A DNA stretch of 64,000 nt, taken from NCBI GenBank assembly GCA_019055375.1, contig JAHQIW010003941.1, positions 1 to 64,000 on the forward strand, in the 5' to 3' direction. The notes beneath the pieces were generated by a model, which ran no database searches, had not been told where the DNA came from, and saw only the letters and a list, made by a program, of their open reading frames with translations. Below, piece after piece: positions 24,500-33,645 of the stretch. The first letter of the stretch is position 1, and each line of letters starts with the position of its first letter. Made by a program: the position numbers and the translations under genes. This DNA is from Parelaphostrongylus tenuis (taxonomy: Eukaryota > Nematoda > Chromadorea > Rhabditida > Metastrongylidae).

Positions 24500-24815
24500 T
24501 GTTCAAAGATATAAATAAAAAAGGATAAGGCTTTTGGCGTTGATCAGTTTCTAAGGGATGCTCCATGCATTCGTCGTCTATTTTGACCTTCGCTTGAGGT
24601 GAATGATTTCTGGCCTTCACAATGACTAGCGGTGTTATCCTACTGTATCGAGTCACTGCTGCTTATTCTCCCAGACAATTCTACGACCAGTCTGGTCTCA
24701 ATTAGCGACCCCGGAGGGTCAGATGGATGGCTTGATGGGCCATGCGCGCGGGATCGAAACTTCGACTCTGCATGCGACGCAGTGCACCCCTAACCATTAT
24801 GTCATATGCGCATTT
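24500..24815 (-). mobile_element. tRNA-derived SINE, family A
   Basis: On the minus strand the head near 24740-24815 has an A-box-like 'ataatggttaggggtgc' and a B box 'gtttcgatccc'. The body contains 'atggcccatcaagccatcc', 'ctgggagaataagcagc' and 'aaggccagaaat', shared with the other family-A copies. One of the better-preserved copies. Confidence 0.8.
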
Positions 24816-25250
24816 TCAAAATAATACACAGTTACTAAATATGGTTAATTTAGTTTTTTTAGATCACTCTCAAGTAAGAATTTTCCAGATTCTACGTCAA
24901 ATTTTCATTTTCTCGATATCTGTTGAAAGCTGACGTTGTCGAGCATTTTGTCCTTACATTGCTCTGTTTTTAAAATGTTGCCATCGAATGAAGAAAATAG
25001 AAAATTTTTCGGCGAAAATTCTCCTACATTTCCATTGTAGTCCTGCTTTCATCATAATATATCTCTACTTCTCTACTATGCGGTATGAGCGTGTTATTTG
25101 TTCTCTGCGAAAAAACGCGAGGCAATTTTTTTTCTTCGGTGCTTTATACAACTAATTAACCCGAGTACACTATCTATGCAAGACGGCTTCCATCCTCATA
25201 ATATCCTGGATTTCCTAAATTTTGAGGGTAATCATTTTGTGTTTTTTCAG

Positions 25251-25350
25251 CTTTCTCACTTTAGATACCATCATCGAAGTTGTTTTTCGCGACCGACAAG
25301 TTTATACAGATCGGTGCGTATTGCTTGTCGACATCATGATTTCAATTTGA
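25251..25350 (+). CDS. Candidate terminal exon, unknown gene
   Basis: After a very good acceptor (TGTGTTTTTTCAG) a frame reads FLTLDTIIEVVFRDRQVYTD and more, to a TGA at 25348-25350. A longer frame (25098-25457) is open over the same bases in another phase. The upstream partner was not found. It sits just outside the inverted-repeat element at 25457-26175. Confidence 0.3.
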
Positions 25351-25456
25351 TCGACGAAGGTAAAGTCGTTCACCGTGCCTTTCCACTGTGCGATCTTCCT
25401 TGTTTCCTTGCGTTTCTTTTTCCGTCTTGTGAAGTTTCTTGTGGTATTTTCATTTA

Positions 25457-26175
25457 GGTGCTTATATGTTAGAAGGCGATAATTCTTCAAGCCGATCTCA
25501 TTTGCTGGACAAGAGTTTTTTTCATAAGAGTGTTAATAATTATTAGAAAGCTCATATCTCTGGCTACAACTCGACGTCTCCGATTTTTCAAAGCACCCTT
25601 TTATAACGCTTATTTATATGAAGTTTCTGCCGATGCGATGAAAGAATCCTCAATGAAATAACAGTAGTTGAAGCCGATTTAGGCATAATGCGGCAGATCA
25701 CCATCAGACTGCGCGATAGGTAGATCAAGCGATTACCTTGTCAGAAAGTCGTCGCCATGGCTTCCGTTCACATTATACTCAGTTACGAACCTTCTCGGCG
25801 ATTTTGTTTACCGGCCAATTCACCGAACGGTGGGGGGTGAGCAGGGGCGGGAGGTCGATCGCGTCTGAAATATAGTTCCTCTACTGAAGATTTTTTTCAT
25901 AGCATTGGCAGAAACTTCAGATATAAAAAAGGGTTCTGATAGTATGGAAAATTCTCTACGCGATGATATACTTTTCGTGCTTCTAGCGATCCATATGCAT
26001 GGTAAAAATGAAAGCGAATGGCAAGTGAGAAACAAGATTTTACTCTCGATGATAAAGGCGAATTTGTACCCAGGTGTTTAAGCTTTCGACTGATTTCTAA
26101 GACCTCTACTAAAAGTCCTGTCCAGCGAATGAGATCGACTTTAAATTTGCCGCCGTCTAACGTATAAGTATTGTG
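25457..26175. mobile_element. Long-TIR DNA transposon, Mutator-like (MITE)
   Basis: The left arm (from 25457, 'ggtgcttatatgttag') and right arm (to 26175) are inverted copies over about 230 bases. Shared words include 'gccgatctcatt(t/c)gctggacag' and 'cgaaagctta'. The direct repeat TTTTCATTTA occurs at 25447-25456 and again at 26176-26185, a 10-base target-site duplication. Long inverted ends with 9-10 base duplications are the hallmark of Mutator-like elements. No transposase is encoded, so it is non-autonomous. The centre (25690-25880) is GC-richer, with a 'gcggtggggggtgagcagg'-type tract. Confidence 0.7.
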
Positions 26176-26464
26176 TTTTCATTTAAATGCAGGAAGTGGT
26201 AGCAAGAAAGTTGGTAGCATAGCAAGTGTTTGTACCATAATGTACAGTAAAACTGACGCGTACGACAAAAAAGAACGACTTCTGTAAGCTCTAATACCAT
26301 TGATGCTCAATTTCTATCGGTGAAAAATTTCTTTGAAATAACTCTTTGTTTAGGGTTTACGATTGTTTCGTGATTAAGCCACGAGTACGGACTTTGGTAA
26401 CTCTGCAACGGTGCTAAATAAACAAAGTAGGAAAGAGGTTTATTACACTGTTTATTATATATTT

Positions 26465-27310
26465 AGATTCTTGTCCATTATGAGGCGACAAATGAAATAT
26501 CGATCCCATTCGTTGAAGAGAACTTTTCGTAGAAGCGTTAGTAATCAGTCGAAAGCTTAGACTTTAGGCTACAGCCCCACGGTTTTTCGAAAAGCCTTGC
26601 TTTGACGTCGTCATAGAAGGAAATTCCTGACGTTGCAGACACGCATATTTCTCTGTGGACAGAGCTCTTTGTTTGGATTATTAGTAATTATTCGATAGCG
26701 TAATCGCTTCTGATCCCAGCGCTATACTTATATTCTGAAAAGCCCGTTTTTTTTGCAATGTGGCAGCTAAATAATTTAAGTTCACATGTGCTAGCAAGGT
26801 GGTCTTTAGCCAGATCATGTGCCCCAGAGTAAGATGGAAAATGGGCTGACGCGATGATCGATTTCTCGGGCATATGAACGTGTAGAGAATTACACGTTAG
26901 CAATTCACATGGTCTCCTCACCCAGCTGCCGGTTGATTGGCCAAAAGGCACTTTGCTCGCGTATATGAATACAACGTTTTTCTCCTGCTGCGTTGCAGAG
27001 AAACGGTCTTTTCAGGATATAAACACTGCGTTGGAATCAAAAACGACTTGCTATCGAGTGATTACTAATAGTCCAAGCAAAGCGCTCTGGCCGTCGAGAA
27101 ATATTCGCGTCTTCAACGCAAGAAATCTCCTTCTGTAGCAGCGCTAAGAAAAGGCTTTTTCAAAAAACGGCAACGTGAAGTTGCAGCCAGAAATCCAAGC
27201 TTTTGAGTGATTGTTAAAGCTCCTATGACATGAAAATTTCCAAATGTGAAAATTTCTGTCCAAGGAATGAGATAGGTTTTTCATTTGTCGTCTTATCATG
27301 CAAGTACCTT
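26465..27310. mobile_element. Long-TIR DNA transposon, same superfamily
   Basis: The arms at 26465-26765 and 26990-27310 align as inverted copies over about 300 bases: 'gacaaatgaaa', 'gttagtaatca', 'aaagctt', 'ttgcgttgaagacgc', 'cctgaaaag'. The loop is about 225 bases. Terminal duplications are imperfect here (TTATATATTT against TTATAATTAT). It shares the internal motif 'gttaa/gtaat-attcgaaagctta' with the element at 25457-26175 but differs further in, so it is a sister subfamily. Confidence 0.7.
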
Positions 27311-27558
27311 ATAATTATAGTGATAGTTATGACGTTCATCACATCGGTGCTAATTCGATATCGGCTTGGACCCATCAAGCTTCTACCCCACTCAGCTAGG
27401 GTCGGAAGCTGGTATTCGGCTTGTTTGTACCCAACTTATTTTCTCAAAAACCCATGCAGGAAAGCTCTTGCGTTGCAGATTCGGAAACTCAAGATAGAAT
27501 CGTTTAAACCAGCAGCGTTCAAGGACATTCATGAGAAAGAATAATAAAAAATTATAAA

Positions 27559-28398
27559 ATGAATTTGAATCAAATTAATTTGAAAGCCAAAGAAACAAGG
27601 GATTTGAACTATTTCCTTGAGGTATCTATCCTAAATCCGTAGCCGAGGAGATTTTGAATACAAGCAATTCTTATTTCTTCGATTAGTTAAGTGTCAAATT
27701 CCGTTCAACAGGTCTTAACGAGTTGATTCTAAATACGACTTGCGGTATCTCTTATCATAGTGATAGCGTTATCAAGACTATTCAAAAGCGGCTAGATAGA
27801 GATGGATAGTATTCTTCTTCTTCGACTACTCTTATTCGAATGGTGAGTTGTAAATTCTCATTTCTACTTTGATACTTAGTCTGACCACTCTAGCCGAAAC
27901 AATATCCCGACAAGGCTGAGTCGGTTTCCGACGAATCAACCAAACAAGGCGATTGCACAGGTGCTTCCAAGTACACAATAGAAGGTTATTCTACTGAGAA
28001 GCGGTCAGTGTGACTTATGTTTTCTTAAGTTTTGCCTCCTTTTTCAGATTTCGCTCAGTATATTTGTTACAGACATCAATCCGCGATAGCAAGGAATGAC
28101 AATATGGTCACTCAGGATAACATGAAACCATTTATTGGATCGAAAGCGGATGAAGCAGGCAAAAACTTGGTTCTTTCCACTGGAGCCCCTTCGGCAAGGA
28201 GCATGCCTCATAGAACGAGAAGAGAAGCTGGTGAGCTGTTGCCGACACAGCCAAAGTTCATTTATATCTACCGTATTTCAAATTACTGCAGCGCGACGAA
28301 CGCGAGAGCACTGGGAAGATAAACGAAAGAAGACGTCAGATTCTCTGCGACATTATCATGCGAACAAAATTTGGACATTTGAGGGCTTACGACAAACT
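27559..28398 (+). pseudogene. Multi-exon gene of unknown family with an in-frame stop
   Basis: Exon 1, 27559-27621, starts at ATG, encodes 21 residues (MNLNQINLKAKETRDLNYFL then Glu) and ends at a GTATCT donor. Exon 2, 27687-27842, follows GATTAG, continues in phase 0 and ends at GTGAGT. Exon 3, 27894-28003, follows CTCTAG, again in phase 0, acidic and Ser-rich. Exon 4, 28048-28230, follows a strong TTTTTCAG acceptor and ends at GTGAGC. Exon 5, 28292-28398, joins it in phase (1+2) and reads REHWEDKRKKTSDSLRHYH before GTACGT. There are two problems. Exon 2 carries TAG at 27807-27809, with coding-like sequence continuing in the same frame. The exon 3-4 junction is off by one base. The protein would be hydrophilic with basic and acidic patches; no domain was recognised. 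The gene may continue past 28398. It could be a recent pseudogene or a gene with assembly errors. Confidence 0.5.
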
Positions 28399-28929
28399 GT
28401 ACGTTTAATAGTGAGATTCCGCCTAAATCTTCCACTTTCTGCAACTTTGATAGTTCGACTAGATGGCTATCAAAACGTTAGCACCTGTTTAATTAGGAAC
28501 ATCACAGCACAGAGAGATTGAATAAGATTATTCGACATGACCCGTCATGAAATTTTATTGCGTATCCCAGCACATCCTGCATGCGATTCGCGTCCTTGCG
28601 CATTAGTCGTCCCAAAGATCTCCGAAAACTTCGTATGACGCTTGTGGGCTGCTTGAAGATTTTGTCGTCTTTATGAATGTCGCAGTATCCTGATCGAGGC
28701 AATTATCCTTGCAATGATGGGGATAGCCGAGCTCAGAGCGTTCTAATGTGATTTTCATGTAGGTTTGGGGAAGAACAATTCAATCAGAATGCTGTTTTGA
28801 TACACTAATCGATAATTTCTGGCGTGCTAATCACTTATCATATACATATCAATCACTGATCACTGATATACTGTCACAATCACTATATCATTGATGAATA
28901 ATTGTATCACGGGAGAGGCTCTACCTCAG

Positions 28930-29385
28930 AGAATTGAGTGGTGAGCGAAAATTCGACCTCAGACGGGAGTCGGAACCGCATATCACCCATAACCAGAGGG
29001 AAGGGAGGGGGCGAAGCACCGTAGCACTGCGCAAAGAGCAGTAAAAACATTAGAATTTATCAGTATTGCGTATTACGTATAAATGGCTGTCAGCTCAACT
29101 AAGTTCATACAGCGATATTGCTTCTCCGACCAAATTTGTCAAGTGATGGTGGCTGATAGTTATGATAGAGACATTGAAAACTGAGTGGTTGCAAAAGTGC
29201 CTTGGTAGTGTGGTCGTAGTAAGCGCTCCGTTATGGGTGAAACGCGGGTTCAACTCCCCGTATGAGGTCAGATTCGTGCTCACTACTCAGTTCTCTTAGT
29301 AATACTTGAAACACCATAGTATTGCGAAAAAATCAGTAAAAACATTAGAAATCTTCGGTATTACGGGAGAGACTGTTAGAGGCTA
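28930..29385 (+). mobile_element. SINE family B cluster (hybrid plus a full unit)
   Basis: 29085-29385 is a full unit: 'gtcagctcaactaagttcatacagcgatattgctt', a tRNA-like head 29195-29265 ('gtgtggtcgtagtaagcgctcc', B box 'ggttcaactcccc'), then 'gaggtcagattcgtgctcactactcagttctctta', and the tail 'gaaacaccatagtattgcgaaaaaatcagtaaaaac'. In front, 28930-29080 joins a minus-strand head ('gacgggagtcggaaccgc') to a plus-strand tail, so two copies recombined or inserted into one another. Confidence 0.7.
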
Positions 29386-29514
29386 TAGCTTCTCTTTCAC
29401 TGTGAAAATATGATGTAATTATCTCTTCTCTTGTTGAAGTTGTGTATCAAGATTTTCTAACGAGGACCACGCTTATGGTAGATCAAGTCCTTTGTTGTAA
29501 GTAATGAAAACGCA

Positions 29515-29760
29515 AGTGAAGCCGATACGAAGCTCGAGGCTCATCAAACTATCCACCTCACTGGGGTGGGTGAATGTACCAGGCTTGTCCAGGAGAACAG
29601 CAGCACTGACTTGATACATTAGTAGGCTACTGCAAGTCATCACAAAGGCCCTGATATGTGATCAGTCACCTCTGACGATGCTACAAAGAGAGTCGAATTC
29701 ATAGCATGTCCCTCAAGGATTGATCAACCGGCCAAGAGCTTCATCATTTATCGAATCTCT
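29515..29760 (+). mobile_element. tRNA-derived SINE, family A
   Basis: Body 'gaggctcatcaaactatccacc', 'ccaggagaacagcagcactgacttgatac', 'gcatgtccctcaaggattgatcaa', 'gccaagagcttcatcattt', collinear with 55340-55560. The 5' tRNA head is diverged. It lies directly against the 3' tail of the RTE element. Confidence 0.7.
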
Positions 29761-29799
29761 CCATTCGACCGCTTTTTTATAGACCCCGTTCTGAACGAT

Positions 29800-29820
29800 C
29801 ACCTGTCACCTGTCACCTGT
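29800..29820 (-). repeat. RTE 3' tail, three heptamer repeats
   Basis: Three exact CACCTGT units on the plus strand (ACAGGTG on the element strand). Short tandem 3' tails instead of poly(A) are typical of the RTE clade. The copy at 59185-59960 ends in a related 'acaggtgatacaagtgatac'. Confidence 0.85.
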
Positions 29821-29859
29821 TATCTCGCTGGTCGTCGAGTGACTCGAATGAGCACCAGC

Positions 29860-31898
29860 AGCACCTTCATTTTCCTATCGCGTGCAGGAGTAGCCCAGTG
29901 GGCCCTCCTCGCTCCAGGGATTCGCTGAGTATCATATCTTTCTTCTATGCTTTTCGTGAAGAAATCTTACCGTCGCGTCGGTGGTCATCCTGCAGAGCGC
30001 TTGATATTCCGAGAAATCTGGTTGTTTGGTAAAGGCTCACGGTTGTCGCTGAGGCGCATCACATGTCCGGTTCACCTTATTTTCGATATTCTGGCGTGAA
30101 GAACGCCGTCTTTGATCTTTGACGTAGGTCATAACTTCGGGTACTTTCTCTCATTTACGAGAAACGCGATACCTCTAGCATGGACCTTTCGACTGTGCGT
30201 TCGATAACGCCAAGTGATGCTCCTGCCTACGTAGCGACCAGGTTTCTGCTGCATGCGTTAGGGCAAGGATAGTCGTCGAGTCAAAAACGTTCCCCAGACC
30301 GCTCGTTTCCTCCTGCTCAACTCTGGACCTAGGTTGTTCATCATGTTGATTTCACGACCTAGATAGACGTAACTGGAGCATTCGGAGATTGTCGTTCCGT
30401 GGAGCGTGAATGGGGCATTCGAAATCCGTCCGTTCCTCATGAACATTGTTTTCGTTAGATTTACTTGAAGACCAATCTTTCAACAGGCGTTATCGAGATT
30501 CGATCAACATTCGTTCCGCTTGGCTGATGTTTGGTGTTATGAGAACGATATCGTCAGCAAAGCAAAAATGGTTTAATTGTCGACCGTCAATTTTCACTCC
30601 CATTTCGTCCCATTCTAATGTTCGTATAACGTTTTGTCGGGTGGCAGTAAATAGTTTTGGCGAAATTGTATCGCCTTGTCGAAACCATCTTCCTACGTGG
30701 GTGGTGATATTACTGTAGATTGGAGATATTTTGATAGTGAAATGTTTATATAGCTCACGAAGAATTGTTATGTACCGAGTAGGGATGCCCTGGTTACAAA
30801 GAGCCTCTATAACTGCTTCTGTTTTCATTGATTCGAAGGCTTCCTTCAAATCGATGAAGGTGAGACAGATTGATGGCTTGTACTCTCTGAAAGTTCATTG
30901 AGTCTCATAATAGTGTGGTTGTAGTCTGTGGTACGAAATCCTTTTTCGAACCCTGCCTGTTCGCATGACTCTCCAATGTCCAGTGTTCTGTCAGTCATGT
31001 CTAGGATGACTCGAGTGAAGAGTTTATAGACAACGGACAGCTAGCAGATTGGGCGTTGATTGCCTATGGCTTGAAGTTCTCCTTTTTTGAGCAACAACAC
31101 GGTCTTAGTGGTTTTTCCTTCAATGGGAACCTTGCATTCCCACAGGTAGCGCGTGAAGGACCGAGCCAAAGTGTTAATGAGAACTGGAGGTGGGTTCTTC
31201 AGGTGCTCTGGTCTAATCTTGCCTAGACTAGATGTTCTATTCTTCACCGACGATACAGCTTGTCGGATTTTGGAAGGGACGACAGGTGGAACGACAGATT
31301 CATCATTTTTCAATTTATAGGACAATAAGAGGACATGGCTATCAAAGAGATCCGAGTGGTAATAATGAATGATCTTCTCCATTGCCCTTCTAGACGCTGT
31401 AAGTGTCCCGTCAGGGCGTTGCCGTGCAGTCATCTTGGTCTTGTAAATGGCGAAGCTTCGCTGGACTTTGCGAATGCTCTTTCCAGCTTCTGCCGTCACT
31501 GCTGTTTGTCTCTCTTTGAGGTCTTTCTTTATCGCTTTTCTGCAGCGTTTCGCAAGTTTGGACGGAAGACTGCGGTTGCCTGTAGCTCGTGCTATTCCAC
31601 GTTGACATATCAGCTCGAGTGTCAGCGGATACATGCGTCTCTTCGTAGCTTTAGGACTCTCGTCTTTCATAGCGCTAATGTGAAGATATTCTACGCTCCG
31701 GTCATATTCTTTGCCGGTGTTGTCTGCAACGGCATCTTCCAATGAGCCGACTAATTTTTTGATTACGTCCCAGTTTATAAAAGTTTTGGGACTTCGGTGT
31801 TTACGTTTAGCGGTTCTCTCCTGTCCGCACAAAACGGAACGTTGCGCGATGGAGGCAATGGTCTGATCCCTTGTAGAACTTAGAAGCAGCAGCTGCAT
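29860..31898 (-). pseudogene. RTE reverse transcriptase, frameshifted
   Basis: The largest piece (31898-31041) carries the linker and the RT start: RPEHLKNPPPVLINTLARSF, TVLLLKKGELQAIGNQRPIC. It stops where the consensus continues. The next piece (30849-30490) holds KEAFESMKTEAVIEAL, RQGDTISPKLFTAT and the catalytic FADD box (FCFADDIVLITP). The next (30446-30258) holds MFMRNGRI and SSYVYLGREINMM. The C terminus (to about 29860) appears as short blocks in changing frames. At least four frameshifts separate these. The enzyme copies element RNA at the nicked target. Confidence 0.9.
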
Positions 31899-32563
31899 TG
31901 GTCAGGCAACACCTTCGATTTACTAAGATGTGGTCTATAGTTACGAAACTTTCAATTTGGAGACTCCCACGTCCATCGTTGAGAGTGAGCTTTCAAAATT
32001 GTGAGTTACCATGAATGGTTTGGATCGTCATGATAAAGTCGGATAGCCTCTCACTCTGTTCATTTCCATTTTAGTCCGTGGGTCCCTATGTGACGTTCTT
32101 CAAACGTTCTTCTAGGTCCAATTTTTGCGTCAAAATCTCCGACTATGCCTTTGAAGAATGTATGATCTTATCTGAAGAATTTTTCGAGGTCCATATAGAA
32201 CACTTCGACTTCGTCTTCGTCATAGCTTGATGTTGATGCGTAAGCAACGAAGATGGTCAAAGCCGGAATAGAACCACATCGTCTCAACCGTAATCGTCCG
32301 ATACGGGTTGTTAGTTGTTCGAACGAATCAATGTTCACGGTCAAATTCGATTTGACGAGGACGCCAACGCCACCGACACCTCTGCGATCGCATGTACCAA
32401 GGAACAGTTCTTCTCCGGTGTCATAAACAGCGTGAAAAGGATGGCGCCTTCTCGTCTCAGCCAGGCCAATGACGTCGTACCTTATTCTTCTTGCTTGAAT
32501 CAATAGATCTTCTACAGCGGAATGATGAGCAAGGGTTCTTGCGTTGTAGGTACAGATCGTCAT
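31850..32563 (-). pseudogene. RTE endonuclease domain (APE type), frameshifted
   Basis: Begins at ATG 32563. The first frame (to 32168) has the APE-family landmarks TYNARTL (metal-site Asn) and LAETRRR (catalytic Glu), then VAYASTSSYDEDEVEVFYMD. After a frame change near 32170 a second frame gives IVGDFDAKIG (the D-x-N/D site, here Asp-Ala) and DHILVNRR. KGSDHCLHRATFRF, with the terminal Ser-Asp-His, lies near 31850-31870. The domain nicks target DNA for retrotransposition. All key motifs are still legible, so decay is recent. Confidence 0.85.
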
Positions 32564-33039
32564 TTTAGTCCGCTTAGATCTTGGCAGCCTAGTTCGGCCC
32601 TGAGATTTTAGCAGCCTCTCCGCACTCGTCCTACCTGGCGCTGCCGTACCAGGGGCTCTTTCGGGGTCAGGGGAATGAGGCCCATATTTGTTGCTGTTTT
32701 TGGCATTTCGATACCCAACCTACAGCCTGCCAGTTTCTCTCGGAGGAGCTGGAGGAGCTTATTTGGTGGAGGCGACTCCTAACCGCCTCCCATGTACTTC
32801 CCAGCCGCTTGATTGCACGCTTTGGCGGACTTGACTCGTAGAAATAGAGTTTTGTCTGGTCAGTGCTGCAGAAATAGGGAGCTCATCCTTTGAATCCACC
32901 TGGGTTTTGGAAAGCTCACGGTCACTTTGGTTCGCGTTGAACCTCCCTATTCACTACCTGGGAACGCGACACGTTCCCCATCAACTTGCCCCCTCTCCCT
33001 TCTCAAGACTTCTCTCAAAGAGAATGATCCGTAGCTCAC

Positions 33040-33500
33040 AACGATAATACTCTGACAACAATACAACATGTTTTGAGCCGTTAAGGTCTAAGTCCTGGAC
33101 AGACGTCTGTTTCCTCAGCAGAACAACCCCTCGGTTCAGTCGAAACGTACGAGCTGCACTCCTCCATGAAGGAATTGAAGCCGAGTAATAAATCACCTGA
33201 AGCCACGTGATAGGATCCCCTGACACTACAGTGATTAGCAGCCGAGGTTATATAAAAGCGGTTTGATGTAGAAGTATACCTCATTTCAACGGCCACATGC
33301 CCGACTCTAGCATCGGAACTGCAATTATTATCTCTTGGCGTCGATTCATTCATGGAGGAGTGCAGCGTCAAGGGATCGCCTGAACAGAGCGACTGTGTTG
33401 CTGAGGAGTCCAGATGGGACGAAACAGGCACCTCTCTAGGACTGAAACCTAATAAGCTTCTCTAAACATGTTATATTATTACTTTATCCTGTTCTGTGGT
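33040..33500. repeat. Diverged inverted duplication with coding-like arms
   Basis: The arms at about 33040-33225 and 33290-33490 are inverted copies: 'ctgcactcctccatgaa' against 'ttcatggaggagtgcag', 'cctcagca', 'gttcagtcg/gttcaggcg', and 'aaacatgtt(g/a)tatt' at both outer ends. Translated outward, both arms read a similar peptide: LGVDSFMEECS on the plus strand and LGFNSFMEECS on the minus strand, followed by E-x(2-5)-C-x-AEE and ending GLKP or GLRP. The centre (33245-33260) has a TATAAAAG-like box. The plus arm ends about 150 bases before the start codon of the deubiquitinase gene. Confidence 0.6.
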
Positions 33501-33645
33501 CGAGTGGCTGTGATGCTCGTCGCGGGGCTCGTGAAGCCCCTCAACTCTCTACGACAGTCAACAAGAAATCCTGTGGAACACCACAGCCAGGCTATCTTCG
33601 AAATTGCAAGGAGACATGCTCGGCCAATAATCTACGTCATTCAAG

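Larger units (their letters stand above)
29800..32990 (-). mobile_element. Near-complete RTE-type non-LTR retrotransposon
   Basis: About 3.2 kb on the minus strand, the usual RTE length. From high to low coordinate: a 5' untranslated region (32590-32990), an APE-type endonuclease (about 31850-32563), a linker, a reverse transcriptase (about 29950-31500), and the 3' end at three tandem ACAGGTG units (29800-29820 on the minus strand). Several frameshifts split the single ORF, so this copy is not autonomous as read. It is the best reference for the fragments at 1-115, 560-945, 10225-11440, 14250-16030 and 59185-59960. Its 5' end lies only about 50 bases from the inverted duplication in front of the deubiquitinase gene. 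Confidence 0.9.

Noticed and set aside
29195..29270. Possible tRNA gene with perfect B box
   Set aside because: Embedded in the repeated SINE family B unit, also seen at four other places.
31335..31745. 136-codon plus-strand open frame
   Set aside because: Antisense shadow of the RTE linker and RT, which is clearly coded on the minus strand.
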